64,000 bases of DNA from Bacteroidales bacterium. Its GTDB lineage: Bacteria > Bacteroidota > Bacteroidia > Bacteroidales > F082. Both the position numbers and the translations under genes were made by a program. The notes under the pieces are model-generated. The model was not told where the DNA came from. It was given only the letters and a program-made list of their open reading frames with translations, and did no database searches. The stretch is taken from assembly GCA_024710405.1 (NCBI GenBank), contig JANJUV010000015.1:17792-81791 (forward strand), given 5' to 3'. Below, one piece after another: positions 1-7,692 of this stretch; position 1 is the stretch's first letter, and each line of letters opens with the position of its first letter.

Positions 1-2
1 TG

Positions 3-518
3 CTTATGTTTGGTAATCATGAGGTTATGGTTCCTACGGTGGATGAAGACGGCTTCCCGGCCATCTATCGCCTACCCTTGGCCCATTATATTCTGGATGA
101 CCTCAGAAACGATCAGCTCACCTTTATGCATCCTACCAATGTTAAAATATTGGAAATCTATATCGAAGGTCACGATGAAGGTGTCGTTCCGCATGAACAG
201 CATTTTGTCTCCAATCCCGAACCGGATGTGGCGTTGTTGTGCATCGATCTGATAACTGAGCGTTATCAGCTAAGTCAGAACTGGGAAAAACACAAGATTT
301 TTGTCAAAACTGCCACCGACGACCTGAAGCTTCTGGCCGATTCGGCCCTGATTCATTTTAAAAGAAAAATGGTGGACAGTAGCATGGCTGATTTGTTTCA
401 GCAACTAAAAGAGGCGGTGGACCCGAATGATCAGCTGATAATACAAAAAAAGATCAAGGGGTTGAAAGTGATAGACATGAAACTCAGCCAAAAACCCGGT
501 ATCGTCATATCTAAGTAG
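3..518 (+). CDS. dnaG: DNA primase DnaG, C-terminal part (5' truncated by window edge)
   Basis: The reading frame is open to the left edge, so this is the 3' end of a longer gene. The roughly 170 visible residues match the C-terminal helicase-interacting region of Bacteroidota DnaG as I know it: a HYILDDL segment, then a Y-x-LS-x-NW block followed by a stretch of alternating hydrophobic and charged helices, and a final helix ending near PGIVIS. DnaG makes RNA primers for the replisome, and this domain contacts DnaB. The catalytic TOPRIM and zinc domains lie outside the window, so the call rests on the tail alone. The gene runs convergently into the RNA gene on the minus strand. Confidence 0.7.
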   Translation, partial: LMFGNHEVMVPTVDEDGFPAIYRLPLAHYILDDLRNDQLTFMHPTNVKILEIYIEGHDEGVVPHEQHFVSNPEPDVALLCIDLITERYQLSQNWEKHKIFVKTATDDLKLLADSALIHFKRKMVDSSMADLFQQLKEAVDPNDQLIIQKKIKGLKVIDMKLSQKPGIVISK

Positions 519-584
519 ATTTGGCTTGAGGGTTTTAAGGCTCAAGTCCTTTGGGCTATGGTTCACAAATAAGAATATCAATTG

Positions 585-630
585 GGCACAAAAACAAACC
601 GGGAATCTATTCTGTCGAATGGATTCCCGG
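585..630 (-). terminator. Intrinsic terminator of the minus-strand RNA
   Basis: CCGGGAATC (599-607) and GATTCCCGG (622-630) form a perfect 9-bp stem around a 14-nt loop. Read on the minus strand it is followed by a T-rich tract. It may also stop dnaG from the other side. Confidence 0.85.
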
Positions 631-908
631 CTCACATGCTGCCGTGCCGTAGCACTGCAACCTGTGTCAGGTTAAGTTCAGGCTGACTTTCAGGCATCTT
701 CCGTAGAAGGTTTCTTACTCATCCGGTACTTCACCTCGGCATGGTTTCGCAACTTCTGCCTTCGAAGCTCCAGGCTGTTTCTGATGCTCCTCATTCCGGC
801 GCCATCACCTTGCGGCTGCCACCGTCTGATTCGGAAACACATCAACGAACGCTTTTGCAAGTGCCCTTTTTGCGTTTCTTCATCCAGCCTGCCTTATCGT
901 CACCTGCT
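585..908 (-). ncRNA. Unassigned standalone structured RNA, about 320 nt
   Basis: A minus-strand transcript is predicted from a strong promoter (TTGACA at 939-944, TACTTTTG at 913-920) to a perfect 9-bp terminator hairpin (599-630). No convincing protein is encoded between them. The RNA has several self-complementary segments: a GTGC-TACG-GCAC hairpin, AACCTG/CAGGTT, and CAGGCTG near the 5' end able to pair with CAGCCTG further in. I checked by eye for hallmarks of RNase P RNA (GAGGAAAGUCC), tmRNA (tRNA-like 3' end), SRP RNA (GGAAG...AGCAG) and cobalamin riboswitches and found none. Since nothing is encoded downstream before dnaG, which is antisense, it is a standalone RNA rather than a leader. 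A divergent 6S or SRP homologue remains possible. Confidence 0.55.
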
Positions 909-912
909 GTAA

Positions 913-944
913 CAAAAGTAAGCAAAACTGCACCCCTTTGTCAA
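913..944 (-). promoter_or_regulatory. Promoter of the standalone RNA
   Basis: On the minus strand TTGACA (939-944) lies 18 nt upstream of TACTTTTG (913-920), which matches the Bacteroidota -7 consensus TAnnTTTG. Unlike most promoters in this window it also has a full TTGACA, as expected for a highly expressed RNA. Confidence 0.75.
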
Positions 945-1012
945 GAAAAAAGGCCACTTTTGTATACACACGGTATCAACACAGGTTATGAACAATTGTT
1001 GATAAAGCAGAT

Positions 1013-1645
1013 TTATTTCTTTCTCACCAGCATCAACCCATCACGCAGCGGAAGCAAAACCTGTTCCACACGATCGTCTGTGGCAACTATAGTATTGAAT
1101 TTTCTGATGGATTCTGTTTCCACATCAGCACAACTGCGATCAAGTACTTTCAGGCTCCACAAAACATTGTCGGCCAACAGAAACCCGCCAGGGCGAATTT
1201 TGTCGATTATCTTTTCATAATACAATGAATAGTTCTCCTTGTCGGCATCCAGAAATACAAGGTCGAAAGTATCCTTTAAACCGATGATAATCTCTGATGC
1301 ATTGCCATGAATTACCTGTATTTTCTGCTCCAGTCCGGCTTCCTGAAAGAGTTGGGTTAACGGCTCGATAAGTTCGGCATTCTGTTCAATAGTGATCAGG
1401 CAGCCGCCTGCTTTAAGCCCTCTCGCAAGCGAAACGGCACCATAACCTGTGAAAGTGCCTATTTCTAGAATCTTGTCGGGCCTGATCATCAGACTTATCA
1501 TTTCGAGAAACTTACCCAAAACATGACCCGAGATCATGCGCGGATAAAGGGTAGTAAGGTAAGTGCGCCTTTCCAACTCACGCAACAAAGGTGTGGCTGG
1601 CGTTGTATGTGCACTAATGTAGTGCTCAAGTTCAGGGGAGATCAT
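1013..1645 (-). CDS. SAM-dependent O-methyltransferase (family 3, catechol/caffeoyl-CoA type)
   Basis: A cytoplasmic class I methyltransferase of 210 aa, the usual length for this family. The SAM-binding glycine loop reads LEIGTFTGYGAVSLA (about residues 61-75), and the metal-site and substrate region includes VFLDADKENY and LLADNVLW, typical of Mg-dependent catechol-type O-methyltransferases. The natural acceptor cannot be told from sequence. Its ATG overlaps the stop of the upstream gene by 4 nt (ATGA), so the two are translationally coupled in a lipoprotein, M16 peptidase, secreted protein, methyltransferase run. Confidence 0.88.
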   Translation of the reverse strand: MISPELEHYISAHTTPATPLLRELERRTYLTTLYPRMISGHVLGKFLEMISLMIRPDKILEIGTFTGYGAVSLARGLKAGGCLITIEQNAELIEPLTQLFQEAGLEQKIQVIHGNASEIIIGLKDTFDLVFLDADKENYSLYYEKIIDKIRPGGFLLADNVLWSLKVLDRSCADVETESIRKFNTIVATDDRVEQVLLPLRDGLMLVRKK

Positions 1646-2175
1646 TGAAACTCGCTGTAAAAACCTGTTTGTACGTCTTGAAGATTCTCAGGAACAACAA
1701 TCCTGATATTTTTTGTCTCAAAGGGTATTTCTTTCCGGTTTATTTCCAGCAAACCCGGGTAAAGCACAATGAAACCGATTTCATCCTTGCCGACACTTTC
1801 AAAATACATGTCGATCAAAGTCTTTCCGTTAGGCGCGGTGTTGCTGAAAAACAGAGGCTGCTCGGCATAAAGAAACATTCCTTGTCTGTCGCGGAGTGCC
1901 ACATGCATCCAGCAATGGTTAAGCTGCTCTGATGTATTGTTTTGCAGTTCAAACACAATCCGGGTGCTTTGCATATATTGACTGAAATTCTTAATCGACA
2001 GGGTGTAAGGACTGTCAAGCGGGCGATATTCAGTTTCGATTGTCGGCTGAAAGTACCAGGTTGTGTCCGCGGTTGAATCGGATTGCGCTTTGGAAACAGG
2101 CAAAACCTGAGCCTGAAGTGTATTCAGCATATGTGCGGACAAAGTGAAACAAATCAACAGTAGGAGATTTCTCAT
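1642..2175 (-). CDS. Secreted protein of unknown function
   Basis: A 177-aa protein with a clear Sec signal peptide (residues 1 to about 22, ending ...NTLQA-Q). The mature part is predicted beta-rich and contains a segment around residues 60-140 resembling a small immunoglobulin-like extracellular fold (TRIVFELQNN ... NGKTLIDMYF). I do not recognise a named family. A TAnnTTTG box lies only 4 nt before the ATG, so it may have its own start site inside the operon. The stop overlaps the methyltransferase start. Confidence 0.7.
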   Translation of the reverse strand: MRNLLLLICFTLSAHMLNTLQAQVLPVSKAQSDSTADTTWYFQPTIETEYRPLDSPYTLSIKNFSQYMQSTRIVFELQNNTSEQLNHCWMHVALRDRQGMFLYAEQPLFFSNTAPNGKTLIDMYFESVGKDEIGFIVLYPGLLEINRKEIPFETKNIRIVVPENLQDVQTGFYSEFQ

Positions 2176-2179
2176 GCGC

Positions 2180-2187
2180 CAAAAATA
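2180..2187 (-). promoter_or_regulatory. TATTTTTG -7 box before the secreted-protein gene
   Basis: The minus-strand TATTTTTG is followed by four bases and then the ATG. If used, it gives an almost leaderless mRNA. Confidence 0.5.
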
Positions 2188-2213
2188 TAACTTGTTGCAT
2201 TACCTCGATTTGT

Positions 2214-3449
2214 TTAATTGTTTTTTTCTGAGGCAAAGGTCAGGCTGCATAAACGTGAAGGGTCAAAAACAACGGCAGCAGCTTCCTGCAGATCATCGGG
2301 GCTGATGCGGTTGATTTTTTCAATGAGCAGAGCCATATCATCAACTGTTTCTGAGGTCAGGTGGGCGCGGGCAATGGCAAGGGCTTCCGACATGCCTGAT
2401 TCAAAACTGATGGCAAGCTGTCCGGTAAGCTGTTTTTTGGCTCTTTCCAACTGGATACCGCTCAGGGGTTGACGGATGAGTTTCATTAACTCTTTCATGG
2501 TCAAGTCCCGGGTTTTGTTGAGCGAGCGGGGGTCGGTGCCGAAATAAACCACAAAAATGCCGGTGTCTGAATATGATGTATAATGGGATTCGATCGAATA
2601 GCAAAAGCCGAACTTCTCACGAATATTGAGGTTCAGTTTCGAATTCAATCCGGGTCCTCCAAGAATATTGTTGAGCAGAATCATGGCATGCCTGAGCGGG
2701 TGTTTCTGATGAAATGCTGTGTTTCCTATGGTGCAGTGACTTAGGTAACCTTTTTTTAAAACATGTTCATGAAGCGGTTTGTATGCATGAAAGCTTGCTC
2801 TTATGGCAGTCTTTTTTGTGCTTTTGATCTTTCCGAAGAAACTCTCGGCCGAAGTAATGAATTTTTTGAAGCTTACAGGTCCTACAAGACTGATCACCAT
2901 TTCAGATGTGCTGTAGTTCCGGCTGATGAACCTGAAAATTTCTTTTCTGTTCATTTGGCTAAGATGTTCGGGTGTTCCCAGGATATTTCGTCCGATGGGA
3001 TGGCCGCGAAAAACAAGGTTTTCAAACTCATCGAAGATTTCATCTGAAGGATTGTCGCGGTAAGAATTTATTTCGTCGAGGATAACCGCTTTTTCCTTTT
3101 CAATTTCATTGGCCGGAAAAGTCGAGTTAAAAGCCAGATCAGAGAACAGCTCAAGCACTCTGTTCAGGTGCTGGGGTAAAAATGAGGCGTGAATACAGGT
3201 TTCTTCCTTGGTAGTGTATGCGTTAAGGTCGCCTCCCACATGTTCGAGGCGGTTTAGGATATGATACGATTTTCTTTTGGCTGTGCCTTTAAAGATCATG
3301 TGTTCAATCAGGTGTGCCAGGCCATTTTCGTGCTCCAGTTCATCACGCGAACCAGTGTTTACCATGAATGCGCAGTGTGCAACAAGGTTATTTGATTGCC
3401 TGCTTATCAGTCTTATTCCATTCGACAGGCGGTAGTAATTGTAGGACAT
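2214..3449 (-). CDS. M16 family zinc metallopeptidase (processing-peptidase type)
   Basis: A 411-aa single-chain M16B peptidase. The inverted zinc motif HLIEH is at residues 46-50, and the third ligand is probably Glu126 in ILDEI, at the usual spacing of about 76 residues. The C-terminal half (ILGGPGLNSKLNLNIREK, then YTSYSDTGIF) is the second M16 domain, which closes the chamber. The first residues lack a signal peptide, so it is probably cytoplasmic. Members of this family resemble bacterial mitochondrial-processing-peptidase relatives; the substrate is unknown. It lies 16 nt downstream of the lipoprotein gene. Confidence 0.92.
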   Translation of the reverse strand: MSYNYYRLSNGIRLISRQSNNLVAHCAFMVNTGSRDELEHENGLAHLIEHMIFKGTAKRKSYHILNRLEHVGGDLNAYTTKEETCIHASFLPQHLNRVLELFSDLAFNSTFPANEIEKEKAVILDEINSYRDNPSDEIFDEFENLVFRGHPIGRNILGTPEHLSQMNRKEIFRFISRNYSTSEMVISLVGPVSFKKFITSAESFFGKIKSTKKTAIRASFHAYKPLHEHVLKKGYLSHCTIGNTAFHQKHPLRHAMILLNNILGGPGLNSKLNLNIREKFGFCYSIESHYTSYSDTGIFVVYFGTDPRSLNKTRDLTMKELMKLIRQPLSGIQLERAKKQLTGQLAISFESGMSEALAIARAHLTSETVDDMALLIEKINRISPDDLQEAAAVVFDPSRLCSLTFASEKNN

Positions 3450-3465
3450 CTGTGTGTTTGGGTGG

Positions 3466-4008
3466 TTATTTCATGGAGGCAGGATAACGCTTGTCCGTGT
3501 AAATCCAATACAACGGCTGCCAGCGTTCAATGCCCTGAGAATCAAATCTGCGTGCCACAGGTGCAATTCCCAGTACTTTTTTTGTGATCTGCATGGATTT
3601 GGGGTCGTAATACCATTCTTCTAAAAACCGGATGCGAAGCACGTCCGCTTCTTCTATATGATGTACCACCAGGGTATCGTAATACTCATAAGGAGCCTCC
3701 TGATGCTGCAGGCGGTATAGCATCGTATCATGCAAAATATAGCCAACCTGTTTGGGATCCAACGGATTGTTAAAATAATCATGGGTTTGAACCTCGCCTT
3801 TCAGTGCTTTTTCAATCAGGTTTCTGACCAATTTTTCCCTGGCTGGTCCCTCGAGGTTTTGAATCCACCAATCGTAATCGGGCGAAGGACTCTTTATGGT
3901 TACATCATACTGAATCCGTTCGGTGATCAACTGCGGTTTCTCGCCGCATGACACCATCAGCATGCCTGCGGCCAACAGCAAAAATAATCGGGCCATCATT
4001 GTTTTCAT
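3466..4008 (-). CDS. Lipoprotein with weak similarity to GldN/PorN
   Basis: I place the start at the ATG at 4008 because it gives a canonical lipoprotein signal (MKTMMARLFLLLAAGMLMVSC, Cys at about residue 21) and agrees with the -7 box at 4026-4033. An upstream in-frame start at 4041 would lie within and upstream of that promoter. The mature domain of about 160 aa contains RIRFLEEWYYDPKSMQIT followed by VLGIAPV, which resembles the EEWyfD...igIaPv region of the T9SS/gliding proteins GldN and PorN. That assignment is an inference. No other T9SS core genes are adjacent. Confidence 0.6.
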   Translation of the reverse strand: MKTMMARLFLLLAAGMLMVSCGEKPQLITERIQYDVTIKSPSPDYDWWIQNLEGPAREKLVRNLIEKALKGEVQTHDYFNNPLDPKQVGYILHDTMLYRLQHQEAPYEYYDTLVVHHIEEADVLRIRFLEEWYYDPKSMQITKKVLGIAPVARRFDSQGIERWQPLYWIYTDKRYPASMK

Positions 4009-4025
4009 GGTATGTAAATATGGCA

Positions 4026-4033
4026 CAAAACTA
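4026..4033 (-). promoter_or_regulatory. TAGTTTTG -7 box for the lipoprotein-M16 operon
   Basis: The minus-strand TAGTTTTG is 17 nt upstream of the ATG at 4008. It lies back to back with the plus-strand box at 4066-4073 in a short divergent intergenic region. Confidence 0.65.
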
Positions 4034-4065
4034 TAAAACAATCAGGGATATTGCTGCACTTTCGA

Positions 4066-4073
4066 TAACTTTG
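4066..4073 (+). promoter_or_regulatory. TAACTTTG -7 box for the PLP enzyme gene
   Basis: TAACTTTG is followed by six bases and then the ATG at 4080. This spacing places transcription start at or just before the start codon. Confidence 0.65.
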
Positions 4074-4079
4074 CGCCTG

Positions 4080-5186
4080 ATGGCGAACTTTTGCAAAACA
4101 ATCGAAAAGATAAGCAACACAACCCTGTTGCTTGATGAAGAACGCTGCAGGGCAAATATCCGCTTAATGGTGCAACGGGCTGAAGTTGCAGGCGTGCTGT
4201 TCAGGCCACATTTCAAAACACATCAGTCGGGTCTGGTGGGCGAGTGGTTCAGGGATGAAGGGGTCAGTTGTATCTCAGTTTCATCCCTCAGGATGGCAGC
4301 CTATTTCGCTGAATATGGCTGGGACGACATCACAATTGCTTTTCCGGTCAACATTCGCGAGCTGGACGCCATTAAAAAGCTCACGATGCGCATCAGGCTT
4401 AATCTGCTGGTCGAATCACAAGAAGTTGTAAATCAACTTGATCGCGAAGGTATCGAATCCGGTATTTTCATCAAAATCGATACAGGAGCAGGCCGCACAG
4501 GTATTCCTGTCGGGCAGCATGATGAAATCTGCCGTCTTGCCGAAACGATTAACAAAACCCAAACACTTAAACTGCAAGGCCTGCTTGCACATGGTGGAAA
4601 CACCTATTGGGCAAAAGGAGCTGAAGCAATCAGAAAGATCGCTGCTGATGCTGCGCTTTCAATGGACATGGCAAGGAAAAGAATCGGCAATGAATTACTG
4701 ATCCTTAGTTGGGGTGATACACCTTCGTGCTCGATGATGAATGACAATCCGGGATTTGATGAATGGCGGCCGGGCAACTTTGTGTTTTATGATGTGATGC
4801 AGTACCACATTGGCTCGTGCATGCTGAGTGATATTGCTGTGGCACTTGCATGTCCGGTGGTGGCTGTGCACCACTCACGAAGGCAGGCAGTGATTCATGG
4901 AGGTGCTGTGCATCTATCAAAAGACTGTATCAGGGCCGAAAATGATTTTGAACTTTTTGGTTATGTTGTTGAATTCACCGATTCGGGCTGGGGAAGTCCC
5001 GTGCCTGGGGCATGGCTTGGGTCGGTTTCGCAGGAACATGGAATAGTAAACCTTCCGGAAGATATGTGTCTTAGGCTGAAACCCGGTCAGTTGATCGGAA
5101 TTCTTCCCGTTCATTCTTGCCTGACAGTTGATGCAATGAAAGAGATGACCACCCTGAACGGCTATCCTGTTCATTGTTTGAAATAG
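4080..5186 (+). CDS. DSD1-type PLP enzyme (D-threonine aldolase / D-serine dehydratase-like)
   Basis: A cytosolic fold-type III PLP enzyme of 368 aa related to alanine racemase. The N-terminal LLLDEERCRANI and LFRPHFKTHQSG contain the Schiff-base lysine (FKTH). The C-terminal domain has a HSC motif (LPVHSCLTVDAM) that binds zinc in D-serine dehydratase and D-threonine aldolase relatives. It would act on a D-beta-hydroxy or D-amino acid; the exact substrate is unknown. The longer frame back to 3948 would run antisense through the divergent lipoprotein and its promoter, so I use the ATG at 4080. Confidence 0.82.
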   Translation: MANFCKTIEKISNTTLLLDEERCRANIRLMVQRAEVAGVLFRPHFKTHQSGLVGEWFRDEGVSCISVSSLRMAAYFAEYGWDDITIAFPVNIRELDAIKKLTMRIRLNLLVESQEVVNQLDREGIESGIFIKIDTGAGRTGIPVGQHDEICRLAETINKTQTLKLQGLLAHGGNTYWAKGAEAIRKIAADAALSMDMARKRIGNELLILSWGDTPSCSMMNDNPGFDEWRPGNFVFYDVMQYHIGSCMLSDIAVALACPVVAVHHSRRQAVIHGGAVHLSKDCIRAENDFELFGYVVEFTDSGWGSPVPGAWLGSVSQEHGIVNLPEDMCLRLKPGQLIGILPVHSCLTVDAMKEMTTLNGYPVHCLK

Positions 5187-5286
5187 GCGAGGAGTTGAGT
5201 GAGCTGTTGGCCTTCGGGCATTGTCGGTTATTCCCAATTAATCATTAATCTGATTCAGTCAGCGAATTCATGTGTAAACAATTCAT

Positions 5287-5294
5287 TACCTTTG
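5287..5294 (+). promoter_or_regulatory. TACCTTTG -7 box for the aspartase fusion gene
   Basis: TACCTTTG lies 28 nt upstream of the ATG at 5323, in an AT-rich leader. Confidence 0.65.
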
Positions 5295-5322
5295 TGAAAT
5301 ATTTAACAATAAGACTATATCT

Positions 5323-7164
5323 ATGAATCTTAATGATAAAATATTGTTTATCAATAATATAGAATTATTCAAAGGATTAAATGCGGCAGAAATAGAATTG
5401 ATTGCTGCTGAAGCACAGCTGAGGATCATCAGGCAGGGTGAACATTTATTCAGGGAGAATGAAGCACGGCGTGAGATTTTTCTGATCGCTGATGGAAAGG
5501 TGGAACTGTATAAAACCTCTGCTTTTGGTGATGAACAAAGAATAACCTTCTTTGGAAGGTTTGATTTTCTGGGCGAAGGATCTCTGATGGAGGACTCTCC
5601 CCATTCCACTTCGGCCAGAGCTGCGGAAGACAGCACTATCCTTTCCCTGAACAAAGAGCTTTTCAGGGCTTCGGGATCTATTGCGCTTGTTATTTTGTCT
5701 AATATCACCAAGGTGGTTTCGCGCCGAATGCGCTATGCCAACGCAAAAGCCATGAACCTTACTGCACAGTACGAGTCGGGCAAAACAAGGCTTGAACATG
5801 ACCTGTTGGGTGACAGGGAGGTGCCTTACGAGTATTATTATGGTATTCAGACCCTCAGGGCGCTGGAGAATTTCAATATCAGCGGAATTACACTGAGTTT
5901 TTTCCCGGATTTCATTAATGCGCTGGCAATGGTGAAGATGGCTGCGGCAAAAGCCAATCACGAACTGGGCCAACTGCCCGACAACCTCACCGATGCTATT
6001 GTTAAAGCATGTCAGGAAATCATCGACAACCGGTTTCATTCGCATTTTGTGGTGGATATGATACAGGGCGGCGCCGGAACTTCCACGAATATGAATGCGA
6101 ACGAAGTGATTGCTAACCGGGCACTGGAGATACTCGGACACGAAAGAGGCGAATATGCTTATTGTCACCCGAATAATCACGTAAATCTTTCACAGTCAAC
6201 AAACGATGCTTATCCGACAGCCATCAAGATCGCCCTGATCAAAGCCAACGAAAAGCTGGTGAATGTGTTGCAGGAACTTATTCAATCCTTGCACAAGAAA
6301 GGAAAAGAGTTTTCCCACATAATCAAAATGGGCCGCACTCAGTTGCAGGATGCAGTGCCGATGACGCTGGGCCAGACCTTTGAAGCTTTTGCGGTTACCC
6401 TTGAAGAGGAGGTGCAGCAACTGAACCGCACTGCGGCTTTATTTGCTGAGGTAAACATGGGTGGAACGGCCATTGGCACGGGCATCAATGCCGATCCCAA
6501 ATACAGCGATAAAGTGATTCCTTATCTTCGGATGATTACGGGTATGGATATCAGACTGGCGCGCAACCTGGTTGAAGCTACACAGGATACAGGCGATTTT
6601 GTTTCATATTCGGGTTCGCTCAAGAGGCTTGCCGTGAAGCTTTCTAAAATGTCGAACGACCTGAGGCTATTGTCTTCCGGCCCAAGAGCAGGATTCAACG
6701 AAATCAATCTGCCGCCCATGCAGCCGGGTTCTACCATTATGCCCGGAAAGGTTAATCCCGTTATTCCGGAGGTGGTCAACCAGATAGCGTTTAAGGTTAT
6801 CGGAAACGATCTCACAGTAGCTTTGGCCGCGGAAGCCGGACAACTCGAACTCAATGTCATGGAACCTGTGATCGTGCAAAGCCTGTTCGAATCAATGGAG
6901 ATGCTTAAGAACGGCATGAAAGTGCTAAAGAACAGGTGTGTCACCGGTATTACTGCCAATGAGGAACACTGCCGCGGGATGGTGCAGCGTTCCATTGGGC
7001 TGGTCACTGCACTGAATCCGTTTATCGGTTATGATGCATCCACACAGATCGCTAAAGAGGCTCTGGAAACAGGACGAAGCGTTTACGAATTGGTTCTCGA
7101 AAAAGAACTGCTTACCCGTGAACAGCTCGACAGGATACTCGATCCTCGAAACATGATTAATTAG
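5323..7164 (+). CDS. aspA: Aspartate ammonia-lyase with an N-terminal cyclic-nucleotide-binding-like domain
   Basis: A 613-aa fusion. Residues about 10-115 form a Crp/cNMP-binding beta-roll (LFKGLNAAEIELI, IFLIADGKVELY, FLGEGSLMEDSPHSTSARA), followed by a helical linker. Residues about 155-613 are a complete class II lyase: AGTSTNMNANEVIAN and GRTQLQDAVPMT are aspartase-type, and the catalytic loop GSTIMPGKVNP holds Ser470. The enzyme deaminates aspartate to fumarate. In the phosphate-binding cassette the usual Arg of PRxA is His94, so cAMP binding is doubtful. There is no helix-turn-helix. Ordinary aspartases of about 470 aa lack the extra domain. The nitroreductase gene starts 8 nt downstream. 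Confidence 0.93.
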   Translation: MNLNDKILFINNIELFKGLNAAEIELIAAEAQLRIIRQGEHLFRENEARREIFLIADGKVELYKTSAFGDEQRITFFGRFDFLGEGSLMEDSPHSTSARAAEDSTILSLNKELFRASGSIALVILSNITKVVSRRMRYANAKAMNLTAQYESGKTRLEHDLLGDREVPYEYYYGIQTLRALENFNISGITLSFFPDFINALAMVKMAAAKANHELGQLPDNLTDAIVKACQEIIDNRFHSHFVVDMIQGGAGTSTNMNANEVIANRALEILGHERGEYAYCHPNNHVNLSQSTNDAYPTAIKIALIKANEKLVNVLQELIQSLHKKGKEFSHIIKMGRTQLQDAVPMTLGQTFEAFAVTLEEEVQQLNRTAALFAEVNMGGTAIGTGINADPKYSDKVIPYLRMITGMDIRLARNLVEATQDTGDFVSYSGSLKRLAVKLSKMSNDLRLLSSGPRAGFNEINLPPMQPGSTIMPGKVNPVIPEVVNQIAFKVIGNDLTVALAAEAGQLELNVMEPVIVQSLFESMEMLKNGMKVLKNRCVTGITANEEHCRGMVQRSIGLVTALNPFIGYDASTQIAKEALETGRSVYELVLEKELLTREQLDRILDPRNMIN

Positions 7165-7171
7165 GTATTCA

Positions 7172-7681
7172 ATGGAACAACTTGAGCTTATTTTCCGGCG
7201 CAGAAGCATTCGCCGTTATACTGCAGCAATGCCTGATAAGCATACAATTAAACTATTATTGAAAGCAGGCATGGCAGCACCTTCGGCAAACAATATCAGG
7301 CCATGGCACTTTTACGTATTGCGCAATCGCGAACGCATCAATGCATTGCGTGAATTTCACCCGCATGCCAGTATGACGGCTCAATCACCACTGGTGGTTG
7401 TGATATGCGGCGATCTGCAGCGGCAACCACATCCGGGTTATATTGTTCAGGATTGTTCGGCAGCAACACAGAATATCTTGCTTGCCGCAACTGCACTGGG
7501 TCTGGGTGGAGTCTGGCTGGGGCTTTATCCCCGCGAAGCGCGTATGGAAGGCATCAGTAAATTGCTTAATCTTCCTGAACATATGATGCCGGTGAGCATG
7601 GTGGCTTTGGGTTTTCCCGATGAAAATAAACCACCACATGATGAATGGTATCCCGCACAGGTTCATGAGGAAGGTTTTTAA
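7172..7681 (+). CDS. Nitroreductase family protein
   Basis: A 169-aa cytosolic FMN-dependent oxidoreductase. The N-terminal RRSIRRYT binds the FMN phosphate, MAAPSANNIRPWHF is the typical PS-x-x-x-x-P-W flavin motif, and GLGGVWLGLYP is near the isoalloxazine site. It is probably a homodimer using NAD(P)H; the physiological acceptor is unknown. It is co-directional and 8 nt after the aspartase fusion, so it is probably co-transcribed. Confidence 0.88.
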   Translation: MEQLELIFRRRSIRRYTAAMPDKHTIKLLLKAGMAAPSANNIRPWHFYVLRNRERINALREFHPHASMTAQSPLVVVICGDLQRQPHPGYIVQDCSAATQNILLAATALGLGGVWLGLYPREARMEGISKLLNLPEHMMPVSMVALGFPDENKPPHDEWYPAQVHEEGF

Positions 7682-7692
7682 TAAAGGGTTTT

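Noticed and set aside
585..908. RNase P, tmRNA or SRP RNA
   Set aside because: The hallmark sequences of each were searched for by eye on both strands and were not found, so I left the RNA unassigned.
741..1220. A 159-aa plus-strand open frame
   Set aside because: It overlaps the structured RNA and the antisense of the O-methyltransferase, and its composition (Ser/Thr/Arg/Pro-rich) is not protein-like.
5446..6180. A long minus-strand frame inside the aspartase gene
   Set aside because: It is a shadow of a highly conserved coding sequence on the plus strand, with no promoter or homology.
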